Origin: Arthrobacter rhizosphaerae
GTDB lineage: Bacteria > Actinomycetota > Actinomycetes > Actinomycetales > Micrococcaceae
Assembly (NCBI RefSeq): GCF_023062595.1
Contig: NZ_JALLAN010000007.1
Coordinates: forward strand, 201,328 to 264,119
Direction: 5' to 3'
Length of the DNA: 62,792 nt
Part shown: in pieces, positions 1-7,938 of the stretch
Position numbering within the stretch: position 1 is the first letter of the stretch
Layout: every line of letters begins with the position of its first letter
Made by a program: the position numbers and the translations under genes
Notes under the pieces: generated by a model
Told to the model about the DNA's origin: nothing
The model's database searches: none
Seen by the model: the letters and a program-made list of their open reading frames with translations, nothing else

Positions 1-2521
1 TGTAGGAAGCGATCGTTCCATCAGGGTCAGAGGAAGCCGAACCATTGACACTAGCCACCAGATCCGCCGTCGAGGACGTAAACGACGCCACCGGAGAAAC
101 GTTGCCGGCGCCCTTGGCAAGGGCATAATGGTTTTGGATTTGCTGGTCATTCAAAGCATTGGAATAGATGGCGACGTCGTCAATCTCCCCCTGGAAGAAT
201 CGGCTCAATGGTGTTGAGGGCCACGAATTGAGGTTGTCGCCGCCAATCCGCCAGTAACCGAAGTAGGCCTGTCCGTAGGTTGCATCGGTGCGTTGTCCCA
301 CCCTTTGGCCGTCCAGATAGAGGACCATGCCTCCAGGACTCAATGTTGCAGTGACGTGGTGCCAGTTGCCATCGTTGTAAACGAGTGGGCTATTGACCGT
401 CTTGATGCCACTGGAATTGACGCCGAAGAAGATACGGCCGAGGTTGTCCATGTAGATATGGCGGTCGTACCTCGTTGAATCACTGGCATTGCGATTGCCG
501 AAGCCAAGGATCTTGCCTCCGAGCCTGGTGGTCGTCTTGAACCAGCCTTCCACGGTGAACGTGTTGGGACCCGAAACTGTCTTGGCAGTTGCACCTAAAC
601 CCGAGCTGGTGCCATTGAAGCTGGCGGCAGTGTTGGTGTCTCCTTGGATTGCCCCTGATCCACCCCAGGTCACTCCGGAGCCGGTGCTTTGGGGCAGCCA
701 CCCTGCGGAATCCGCCGCGGTGGAGCCGCCGGATTCGCCCAGCCTCCAGTAATTCAGTGCACCGTGACCCCAGACTTCCGACGCATAAGCGCTCATGGCG
801 CCGGTGGAGGCTACGGTGACGCTAACGCTGTCCGAACGGGCAATATTTCCTAACGGATCCGTGGCAAAGATGCGATAACCATGGGTGCTCCCGGGCTGCA
901 GCCCTGTATCTGTGAAGCCCATTGCAGGCCGGTCCCAAAATGTTGAGTTCCGCGATACGACAGCGATTGGGGACCCAGTGTTTCCATCACGGATAACTCT
1001 GTACGTGAGATTCGTGTTGTCCTTGTCCCAGTTCGCCTGCCAGTTGACGCGGACGGTACCTGCTGCCGGCGAAAAAACAGTGGGGTTGAAGAAGGAGCCG
1101 GTCACGGCGGGGCCAACTTTGTTAGGTGCTACCGACTTGATGCCAAAGCGGACCAAACCTTGCTGGGAGACGCCATTCACTCTTGGAAATTCACCGCCCA
1201 GGACGACATACTGGGCGTTTCCTGAGACAGCCCATGCCGCCTGGGACTGCCCCGTAAAGCTCCCCACACTGAGTTCAGGGAACCAGTTCAGAAGGGAGGG
1301 GGCAGGCCTGCCGGCAAAGTTGAAGTAATTGAGAGGATCCCTTGTGATGGTCCCTGTGGCAGCTTTGCTGAACCCGATCGCCGGATAGAAGGTCCATTGC
1401 GGTTCTGTTTGCGGGAAGCCACCTATGTTTCCGCAATAGTGGGCATGTCCCACGGTATATACGGCTTCGTCGGCGGCATAGACATCGTAGGTGTCACCGT
1501 GGCAGTCTTCCACCCACTTGATGGCGCCGTCATTCCAACCAGCAGAGAACGTTCCCTCGAGGTTACCGCCGGAGCCAAAGACATATCCGGTGCCATATAC
1601 ATGGGTGCTATCGGAGGTCAGGCTAAGGATCGCTGCGTTGGCTCCCCCGTTACGAATCAGGCTGTTCGCGGCCCATGGTAGGAGCGCTCCCTGCCCGGTA
1701 TCGACCGCTGCCAGCCCGTAGCCCGGGTTGTTGGAGCCGTTCATCGACGTGAAGCTCCCGCCGATCACAACCTTCGAAGCGTCGGGAGCAAGGGTCAAGG
1801 CCATCACGTCGCCTCCGGCTGGCTGCGGATTCCACGGTAATAGGGCGGCGTTAGCGGCGTTTACGGCAGCGAGCTTCGTGCGAGCTACCGAGCCAACGCC
1901 GCTGAACCAGCCACCGAGATAGACAGTGGTGTTTGTGGCCACTATGGCCGTTACGCGGGAGTTTACCCATGGCGTGAACGATGTAATCGCTGCCCCTGTG
2001 TTCGGATCGAGAGCTGCGAGGTAGTGCCGGGTTGCACCATTTACTTGTGTGAAGGATCCCCCGACGTAGATGCGTGATCCGTCAGGAGAAGCGGCCACGC
2101 TTACAGCCTGGGCATTGAGACTGGCGTTGAAGGTAGTGATGAGGTTTCCAGTCCTGATGTCGTAGGCGAGGATGTTCCGTCGCGGCGTCAGATTCGTCCC
2201 TGGTGCGGCCCCCGCTGGGCGCGCGTTGGAGAAACTACCCACTGCATAGACCGTGTTTCCCACGACGGTTTGCTGCCACACCACCCCGTCCACCTGGACC
2301 GTGGGAAGTCCATCGGCGGAAACAGTAGCCGGCGTTGCCGGATTTGCCGGGTTATCGGGGGCTGTGTCGGCGAGCGCGGGCGTGCCTCCGATCAGGACGG
2401 AAGCAGCAAGCACTGATGCCGTGAGGAGCGACAGAGATCGCATGGCAAACGACTTCACACGTTGGCCACCCTGAGAGGGAACGTCCGCTGCTTTGACACT
2501 TGCTCGTGTAACGATTTTCAT
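1..2521 (-). CDS. Large secreted surface protein with delta-60 repeat propeller, Fn3, LamG and PKD domains (partial, 3' end outside window)
   Basis: The reading frame is open from an ATG at 2521 to the window edge (840 codons, no stop), so the C-terminus is missing. An AGGGG box seven bases upstream supports this start. Residues ~28-50 form a signal peptide ending in A-L-A. The next ~300 residues carry repeated 'VGGSFTQVNG'-type motifs typical of delta-60/beta-propeller repeats. They are followed by an Fn3-like segment, a LamG/concanavalin-like domain (begins 'NYWRLGESGG', ends 'VDDVAIYSNALNDQQI') and the start of a PKD domain ('SSDPDGTI') at the edge. This composition suggests an exported adhesin or carbohydrate-binding protein. 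It starts 2 bp after the preceding gene and is the last visible gene of the polysaccharide operon. Ligand and anchoring mode are unknown. Confidence 0.85.
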   Translation of the reverse strand, partial: MKIVTRASVKAADVPSQGGQRVKSFAMRSLSLLTASVLAASVLIGGTPALADTAPDNPANPATPATVSADGLPTVQVDGVVWQQTVVGNTVYAVGSFSNARPAGAAPGTNLTPRRNILAYDIRTGNLITTFNASLNAQAVSVAASPDGSRIYVGGSFTQVNGATRHYLAALDPNTGAAITSFTPWVNSRVTAIVATNTTVYLGGWFSGVGSVARTKLAAVNAANAALLPWNPQPAGGDVMALTLAPDASKVVIGGSFTSMNGSNNPGYGLAAVDTGQGALLPWAANSLIRNGGANAAILSLTSDSTHVYGTGYVFGSGGNLEGTFSAGWNDGAIKWVEDCHGDTYDVYAADEAVYTVGHAHYCGNIGGFPQTEPQWTFYPAIGFSKAATGTITRDPLNYFNFAGRPAPSLLNWFPELSVGSFTGQSQAAWAVSGNAQYVVLGGEFPRVNGVSQQGLVRFGIKSVAPNKVGPAVTGSFFNPTVFSPAAGTVRVNWQANWDKDNTNLTYRVIRDGNTGSPIAVVSRNSTFWDRPAMGFTDTGLQPGSTHGYRIFATDPLGNIARSDSVSVTVASTGAMSAYASEVWGHGALNYWRLGESGGSTAADSAGWLPQSTGSGVTWGGSGAIQGDTNTAASFNGTSSGLGATAKTVSGPNTFTVEGWFKTTTRLGGKILGFGNRNASDSTRYDRHIYMDNLGRIFFGVNSSGIKTVNSPLVYNDGNWHHVTATLSPGGMVLYLDGQRVGQRTDATYGQAYFGYWRIGGDNLNSWPSTPLSRFFQGEIDDVAIYSNALNDQQIQNHYALAKGAGNVSPVASFTSSTADLVASVNGSASSDPDGTIASY

Positions 2522-2523
2522 GA

Positions 2524-3291
2524 TTATTCCCCTGTTTTCGGGACTGGTCCTTCAAAACTTGCGATTGGAACATCAACCCGGAAGTTGAAAAGAATTTGAA
2601 CGTTCTGTCTCTGTTCATCGGGGATCGAATAGACATAAACAGCCGACGCTGTGGTAGCTGGATCGATCGTTGCGGGCAAAGTTGTGGCTCCGGGGCCACT
2701 AAGTGGGCTGGTAGGCGCCTTCTCCGGCCCGGCATTGACATTAACGAGGGCCTGGTCAGTGCTGATTGGCTTGTCAGTCCTGTTGGTGATGACCACCTTG
2801 AAGCGCACCGCCGGTCCGGCCACTTCGCCGACGCCCCTGGCTTCACCCTGGACAGCCTCTATCTCGACAATTTTTACCTCTACGCCCTCGACGACGACGA
2901 CGTTCTCGGAGATGGCGACAGGCGGAGCAACCGGCTGCTCCACATTGGCCTGGCGAACCTCTTCGTTAGGATCACCACTAGCTGGGGGAACAGCCGCATC
3001 GCCCGAAGGGGTTGCCAACGGCGCCGTGGGAGTGGGTACAGGCACTTCCCCTGGACCTACGGAGGCGGATTCTGTCGGAGTGGGCGGACCAGATGTCTGG
3101 GTGGTGGTTGCTCCCTGTGAACCCGGTGAGGTCAGGGCGGATGTAGCCCCGGGATCAGTCGCCTGGGGTGTCAGGGACACGGCAAGTCCAGCTGAAACCA
3201 GCACAGCGGCTGCCAGCAGCATTCCGACCTTGGTGGCCCGGGTAAACCTCGTAGGGCTATCACTCGACTGTGTGTCCCCTGAACGCATCAT
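2524..3291 (-). CDS. Hypothetical membrane-anchored exported protein with Thr/Pro/Ser-rich linker
   Basis: 255 residues. The ATG at 3291 overlaps the stop of the CDP-alcohol phosphotransferase gene (ATGA) and has an AGGA box upstream, so it is preferred over longer upstream starts. One hydrophobic segment at ~residues 20-40 acts as an uncleaved signal or anchor. A Thr/Pro/Ser/Ala-rich linker follows to ~residue 110. The C-terminal ~130 residues have alternating Val/Ile patterns that look like a beta-sandwich ('VVVVEGVEVKIVEIE', 'VRFKVVITNRTDKPIS'), resembling DUF4352-type extracytoplasmic domains. No specific family is recognised. Its place between the phosphotransferase and the giant surface protein suggests a role in presenting or assembling a surface polymer; this is inference. 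Confidence 0.75.
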   Translation of the reverse strand: MMRSGDTQSSDSPTRFTRATKVGMLLAAAVLVSAGLAVSLTPQATDPGATSALTSPGSQGATTTQTSGPPTPTESASVGPGEVPVPTPTAPLATPSGDAAVPPASGDPNEEVRQANVEQPVAPPVAISENVVVVEGVEVKIVEIEAVQGEARGVGEVAGPAVRFKVVITNRTDKPISTDQALVNVNAGPEKAPTSPLSGPGATTLPATIDPATTASAVYVYSIPDEQRQNVQILFNFRVDVPIASFEGPVPKTGE

Positions 3292-4127
3292 AATCCTGCC
3301 CCAAACGCCGTTGGCGTGCCGGGAGAAGCAGCCGGTTCGCGGGAGTCTTTCCGCGCTGTTCCCGAAAGGGCCTGCAGTTCTGCGAACCATTTGATACAAG
3401 CAAGCAACAAGAAGCCTGCAGTTGCGGCGAAAATCGCGGTGTAGGCGACCAAGAAAAACGGAAAAGCGCCATACAGGAGGAACGACAGGCACAGCACTCC
3501 ATAATCCATGGGCACAACGAGCACAGAGCGTAGCCAGGAGCCGCGGGTTCCAGCCGCGGCCAAAGGCACATTACTAAACTGCCGGCGTAACTGCTCCGTT
3601 AGGATCATGCAGAAGAAAAGTACGGCCGAAACGAGGGCAGAGCCCAAGGGAATGAGAATCCACCAGGCATCAACCAGTTCAAAGCGGTGGAAGGAGACAG
3701 CCAAGGCCAACGGCAGGACGGAAGTTTTGACGGAATCCACCACGTGATCAAGCCATTCCCCCGCAGGTGATCCCGTGCCTGTCAGCCTCGCAAGCTGGCC
3801 GTCCGCTGAATCCAGGGCATAGCCAAGAACAAGGGCCAGTGATACAAGAACGCCCAACCACAAGGACGGCGGGAAAGCCAGCAGCAACCCAACTCCCGTG
3901 AAAGTGAAACCTGCACTGATGGCGGTAACAATGTTGGGACTTAGTCCTGCCCCAAAAGCTGCTGCGGCCAGGAAGCGACCCAGCCGGCGGTTGACGAACC
4001 TGGAGTAGGCGGGTGCACCGCGTGCAGCCGTCTTCTGCGCCCCGGACAACCTGGCCAGGGCATCCCGATAACCGGCATACGGCCGTACCTCGGCAGCCTC
4101 AGCCACCTTCGCGTGCTGCCCTGACAT
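3288..4127 (-). CDS. CDP-alcohol phosphatidyltransferase family membrane protein
   Basis: 279 residues. The enzyme moves a phosphoalcohol from a CDP-activated donor to an acceptor alcohol in the membrane. The full family signature D-x2-D-G-x2-A-R-x8-G-x3-D-x3-D is intact at ~residues 108-133 (reads D-SA-DG-QL-AR ... G-EWL-D-HVV-D). Several hydrophobic helices surround it, as expected for this polytopic family. The ATG start overlaps the upstream glycosyltransferase stop by one base (TGATG), and a GGAGGGG box lies four bases before it. Co-translation with a cytidylyltransferase suggests that the CDP-linked donor is made by the operon itself. The substrate (glycerol, inositol, ribitol or other) cannot be read from the sequence. 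Confidence 0.9.
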   Translation of the reverse strand: MSGQHAKVAEAAEVRPYAGYRDALARLSGAQKTAARGAPAYSRFVNRRLGRFLAAAAFGAGLSPNIVTAISAGFTFTGVGLLLAFPPSLWLGVLVSLALVLGYALDSADGQLARLTGTGSPAGEWLDHVVDSVKTSVLPLALAVSFHRFELVDAWWILIPLGSALVSAVLFFCMILTEQLRRQFSNVPLAAAGTRGSWLRSVLVVPMDYGVLCLSFLLYGAFPFFLVAYTAIFAATAGFLLLACIKWFAELQALSGTARKDSREPAASPGTPTAFGAGL

Positions 4128-5302
4128 CAGGCCCCTCCTAACGTATTCTGCCGCTCTAGGGCGGGCCGTCCGCTGCGGCGAGACAACCGTCGCACCGAAA
4201 CGGGAAGCTTGGCTGTTGCAAGGTCAACGCAGAGTTGTTCGTAGCCATTGGCAACCACATCCCAGTCGAAGCGGCGCGCCAACTGTTGGGCGAGGGCACC
4301 CCTTTCGCGCAGAGTTGACGACTGGTCCTCCGCCTCCTCGGCAAGGTCTGCGACATCCTCTACGCCTGCGAAGTACCTGCCGGAAGATGAGAGAACTTCC
4401 CGGTTGAAGTCGACGTCGAACGCATTTGTTGCTGCCCCGGAACCGATCGCCCGAAGCAGCGAGGGATTGGTGCCTCCCACCGAATGGCCGTGCCAGTAGA
4501 CGAGGGAGTTGGCGTACAACTGGTCCAGCAGTTCCTGGTCCCAGATGCCCCCGACGAATCTCACCCGATCGTCTCCAAGGCGATGGATGAGGTGGGTGTA
4601 GTGGCCGGAATATGGAGCTGAGCCGACCACCACCAAGGGCTTCGTCGCCTTACTCCGCACGTAGCCTTCCACGATCATGTGGACGTGGTTTTCCGGCTCG
4701 AAGCGCGCCACGACCAGGTGATACCCGCGGGCTGTGAGGCTGAGTTCAGCAAGCCGGTGGGATTGGCCGTCGTCGAGGATGGGCGCGCCGTACGCGAGGT
4801 AAACGGTGTCGGCGTCGAACCTTTCCCGGTAGTAGCTTTGGATGCCCACCGCGTCCGCGATCAGTGCATCGGACCACCGCACCGCCATGGCTTCCACACT
4901 GCGGTAGTAGCGCTTTCCCATCGTTCCCCATTTGGCCCGTTTCCACTCGAGCCCGTCCACGTGGGTTGCAACGGGGATGCCCGCAGCCCTGATCATGGGG
5001 AGATAGGGGGCATTGGCCGCGTTGAAGACGATTGCGGCGTCGGTTCGGTGACGCAAAAGGTGCATCACCGAAAGACCAGTGTGGCTGAGCGTCTCCAATG
5101 CGCGCTTGTGCAGTGCCGGCAGGTGTACCAGCTTCATGCCCAGGTACTCGGAAGCAGCCCCGCCCTCGGCTGACGTATGCCTGCAGTAAACGGTGACCTC
5201 GTGGCCATTTGCGGCAAGCCGCCTTCCCACTTCCTCAATGGCGGTTTCGAAACCGCCGTAGCGGGCCGGCACTCCACGCGTGCCCAGCATGGCAATCTTC
5301 AT
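4127..5302 (-). CDS. Glycosyltransferase, DUF1972/GT4 type
   Basis: 391 residues from ATG 5302; a run of in-frame GTG codons at 5317-5309 could extend it by five. It opens with the DUF1972 hallmark 'GTRGVPARYGGFET' at residues ~7-20. It continues as a two-Rossmann GT-B enzyme with a C-terminal nucleotide-sugar half ('VVVGSAPYSGHY', 'VRFVGGIWDQELLDQLYA', 'YWHGHSVGGTNPSLLRA'). The family includes rhamnosyltransferase-like enzymes of polysaccharide clusters; the sugar used here is unknown. It sits between the cytidylyltransferase and the CDP-alcohol phosphotransferase with almost no spacing, so the three are probably translationally coupled. It acts on the cytoplasmic membrane face. Confidence 0.9.
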   Translation of the reverse strand: MKIAMLGTRGVPARYGGFETAIEEVGRRLAANGHEVTVYCRHTSAEGGAASEYLGMKLVHLPALHKRALETLSHTGLSVMHLLRHRTDAAIVFNAANAPYLPMIRAAGIPVATHVDGLEWKRAKWGTMGKRYYRSVEAMAVRWSDALIADAVGIQSYYRERFDADTVYLAYGAPILDDGQSHRLAELSLTARGYHLVVARFEPENHVHMIVEGYVRSKATKPLVVVGSAPYSGHYTHLIHRLGDDRVRFVGGIWDQELLDQLYANSLVYWHGHSVGGTNPSLLRAIGSGAATNAFDVDFNREVLSSSGRYFAGVEDVADLAEEAEDQSSTLRERGALAQQLARRFDWDVVANGYEQLCVDLATAKLPVSVRRLSRRSGRPALERQNTLGGA

Positions 5303-5307
5303 CCCTG

Positions 5308-5808
5308 TCACCACCACTGGCCGCCTTGTGACCGTGGAAGGGGCATGTTTGGCTCACCCATCAGCTCAAGGGCTGCACGAAGTCCTGTGCTCGAGGTGTG
5401 CACGGTGTACGGGAAATACATCACCTTGACGCCCACGGCGGCGAACTTCTCCTCAAGCCGCCTGCCTGCCTGCGTCCCTTTCCAGTCGTCGCCCTTGAAG
5501 AGCAGATTGAAACGCAACTCCTCCCAGACCTGGAGCTTGTCAGGAACCACTTCCTCGAACACCATGTCCACGAAGTTGATACTGCGGACGATCTCCACTC
5601 TTTCCCCCATAGGAACCACCGGAGGATGGCCTTTTACCTCTTTGAGGATTTCATCGGAGACCACCCCGGCAATCAGGAAGTCGCATTGGCTTTTCGCATG
5701 CTTGAGTATGTTCAGGTGCCCAACGTGAAACAGGTCAAACGCACCCGGTGCATAACCGATCCTGAGACCCACGTCTGCTCCTTCCGATTCCAGCCGACAA
5801 CCGGCCAT
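5308..5808 (-). CDS. Nucleotidyltransferase of the glycerol-3-phosphate / alcohol-phosphate cytidylyltransferase type
   Basis: 166 residues from ATG 5808, which overlaps the upstream stop as TAATG; a GTG about 12 codons in is an alternative. The HxGH nucleotide-binding motif lies in 'GAFDLFHVGHLNIL' (~residues 21-34). Further family landmarks follow ('ERVEIVRSINFVD', 'LLFKGDDWKGT'). The C-terminal motif is 'HTSSTGLR', where TagD-like enzymes have an R-T-x-G-I-S-T-T type signature, so the alcohol phosphate may differ from glycerol-3-phosphate. The enzyme should make a CDP-activated polyol or other alcohol in the cytoplasm. Its likely consumer is the CDP-alcohol phosphotransferase two genes downstream. 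Confidence 0.85.
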   Translation of the reverse strand: MAGCRLESEGADVGLRIGYAPGAFDLFHVGHLNILKHAKSQCDFLIAGVVSDEILKEVKGHPPVVPMGERVEIVRSINFVDMVFEEVVPDKLQVWEELRFNLLFKGDDWKGTQAGRRLEEKFAAVGVKVMYFPYTVHTSSTGLRAALELMGEPNMPLPRSQGGQWW

Positions 5809-7373
5809 TAGTAGGCTCCGACCGGCTTCAGGATCACTTTGACAGTCCGCCAAAGAATCATGATGTCGCCGGTCAGCGACCAATTTTCGACATAGTAGAG
5901 ATCCCAGCGGACGCTCTCGTCCCAACCGAGGTTCGATCTCCCGTTTATCTGCCAGAGTCCCGTTATTCCGGGCTTGATCAGGAGGCGACGGCGGACGTCG
6001 CCTTCATATCCCTCAACCTCAGAGGGAAGTTGCGGCCGCGGTCCCACCAGGCTCATGTCGCCTTTGACCACATTCCAGAACTGCGGCAGCTCATCCAGCG
6101 AGTACTTCCGCATCCATCGACCGCATCTGGTGATGCGGGGGTCGTTCTTGATCTTGAAGAGCAAGCCTGCAGCTTCGTTCTCGGCGCGAAGATCAACAAG
6201 GTCGGCTTCGGCCGTCTGAACCATCGAGCGGAACTTAACCATCCGGAAGTGTCTGCCGTTGAGCCCCACTCTTTCCTGGAGGAAAAGGATGGGACCACGG
6301 CTGTCTATGGCGATAATCCCTGCGAGGATGCAGAACACCGGAACTAAAAGCACTAAGGCACAAACGGCCACGAGGATGTCCACAAAGCGCTTGAGTGTGT
6401 GCTTCCCTCCGCTGAACTGCGGCAGTTCCACGTGCATCATCGGGAGACCTTCCACCGGGCGCCAGTGGATCCGTGGGCCGGCGATGTCTGTGAGGCTCGA
6501 TGCCAAGACAAGGCCCGCACTGGTTCCTTCCAGCGCCCAGCCCAGCCGCTTAATCGCCTGCGTTCCGCCAGGCAGCTGGCCTGCCACCACAACAGCGTTT
6601 GCACCTGTGGCTTTCACCTGAGTGGCCACGGTGTCTATTGAGCACAGAACAGGAACCCTGGTGGCGGAAATCTGGAGAAAGGGGTGCTCAAAGTCCGACG
6701 GCAGCGCTGCCCCCACCACTTCGTAGGCAGCTCCGGAAACCTTGCCGAACTGGCGGACGACATATTCGACGTCGTTCGGTTCGCCCACAACTATGACCTT
6801 GGACAAATAGTGGCCGAATTGCCGCTGCCGGTTCAGCCAAGCACGCCATTGCCAGCGGCTCAGGAGGAGCAGGAGAGCTCCCGCCGGCAGGGCCAAGGCA
6901 AAATAGCTGCGGATTACTTCGATGTCCAGAACCAGGACGACGATTGCGATGCCTCCGAAAATTCCCAGAGTGGCGTCAAGGACTCGCTTATACTCTTCAG
7001 AGCCGACGCCCAGGACAGTCTCATCACGGGTCCTATGGATTTCCAGTGCCAGGATCCATGCGATCAGAATGCAAATGCTGACAGTCAGATACGGTGCTCC
7101 CGCGTCTGTACTCTCAAAGAGTGCACCTCCGGTTTCAAATCGGATTCCGTAAGCAACAATTACGGTTCCGGCGATGATGACCATGTCGGTAGCGCGGAGC
7201 CATCTGCGATACCTCTTCGCCCAGGACCGGCCCGAATCCACCCGACCCGGGGGCGTACCATCAACAGACCATGAAGGGGACCCGCCGGCCAGGGCAAGTG
7301 ACCTGGCAAGGCCACGGCCAAAGCGGCGTGACCTCGACCTCGTCTCCGGGGAATATTCGTCGACTGCGCTCAT
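5808..7373 (-). CDS. Undecaprenyl-phosphate sugar phosphotransferase (polyprenyl glycosylphosphotransferase)
   Basis: 521 residues from ATG 7373, chosen because a GGGGGGAG box lies five bases upstream. The N-terminal half has about five membrane helices and a Rossmann-like CoA-binding-type region (~residues 170-300), as in WbaP/CpsE-type proteins. The C-terminal catalytic domain carries the expected motifs: 'KRFVDILVAV', 'QERVGLNGRHFRMVKFRSM', 'DELPQFWNVVKGDMSLVGPRP'-like block and 'KPGITGLWQINGR'. It starts repeat-unit assembly by moving a sugar-1-phosphate onto undecaprenyl phosphate. It is the first confident gene of the operon, and 7709-7938 upstream is the likely promoter region. Confidence 0.93.
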   Translation of the reverse strand: MSAVDEYSPETRSRSRRFGRGLARSLALAGGSPSWSVDGTPPGRVDSGRSWAKRYRRWLRATDMVIIAGTVIVAYGIRFETGGALFESTDAGAPYLTVSICILIAWILALEIHRTRDETVLGVGSEEYKRVLDATLGIFGGIAIVVLVLDIEVIRSYFALALPAGALLLLLSRWQWRAWLNRQRQFGHYLSKVIVVGEPNDVEYVVRQFGKVSGAAYEVVGAALPSDFEHPFLQISATRVPVLCSIDTVATQVKATGANAVVVAGQLPGGTQAIKRLGWALEGTSAGLVLASSLTDIAGPRIHWRPVEGLPMMHVELPQFSGGKHTLKRFVDILVAVCALVLLVPVFCILAGIIAIDSRGPILFLQERVGLNGRHFRMVKFRSMVQTAEADLVDLRAENEAAGLLFKIKNDPRITRCGRWMRKYSLDELPQFWNVVKGDMSLVGPRPQLPSEVEGYEGDVRRRLLIKPGITGLWQINGRSNLGWDESVRWDLYYVENWSLTGDIMILWRTVKVILKPVGAY

Positions 7374-7708
7374 AGCCGCTCCCCCCAAATGCCCCAGGTT
7401 GAACGCAGCACCGACTGAGACCGGCTAAAGGAGCCGACGACGACTGGGGGGAGAGCCTTGGTCTCAGGAGGCTCTGACGCCGTCGGCTCCGACCAAGGGG
7501 CGCTGGTGCCGGAAAGGACACCGCGCGGTTCCAGGGAGGAAGGCGAGGGGGGAAGGAACCCGCTTGAAGGGCGGGTCTGAAGGGCGGTGAGTGAAGGGGC
7601 CTTGTGGGTAAACTTCACGGCCGACATACGAAGCCTGATTTTGGGAACGGTGAATTCCCGGAGCTTATTCATCCTGAGACCATTCTGGGTAGGTTCATTG
7701 GATTGCAT
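7370..7708 (-). CDS. Possible small leader ORF upstream of the sugar transferase
   Basis: 112 codons with no recognised domain; Ser/Pro/Thr-rich. In its favour, the stop overlaps the sugar transferase start as ATGA, the same arrangement seen elsewhere in this operon, and third-position GC from codon ~30 onward is moderately high. Against it, there is no family resemblance and no clear ribosome-binding site at the first ATG, and part of the frame may be 5' untranslated region. An internal ATG at codon 13 or 28 would be an equally good start. Low confidence. Confidence 0.25.
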   Translation of the reverse strand: MQSNEPTQNGLRMNKLREFTVPKIRLRMSAVKFTHKAPSLTALQTRPSSGFLPPSPSSLEPRGVLSGTSAPWSEPTASEPPETKALPPVVVGSFSRSQSVLRSTWGIWGERL

Positions 7709-7938
7709 CCAGTCAACCGCCTCAGGCTCACCCGGGCATCGGTAGTGATTACCCGACTTCTTAGAACCATCAGACTGCGTACTACTTGCTTGTACTCAGT
7801 TAGGGTCGGAAGGTTTGCCGGCAGCACCCCCAAAGAAGCCGGATTTACGCTCGGATTGGGGATAAGAAGTCAGAGCCGCCCAAGGCGTACTCACCTGCAG
7901 GATCTGTTTCCTGTCCCGTCGAAAGGGCTGCGAGGCGC

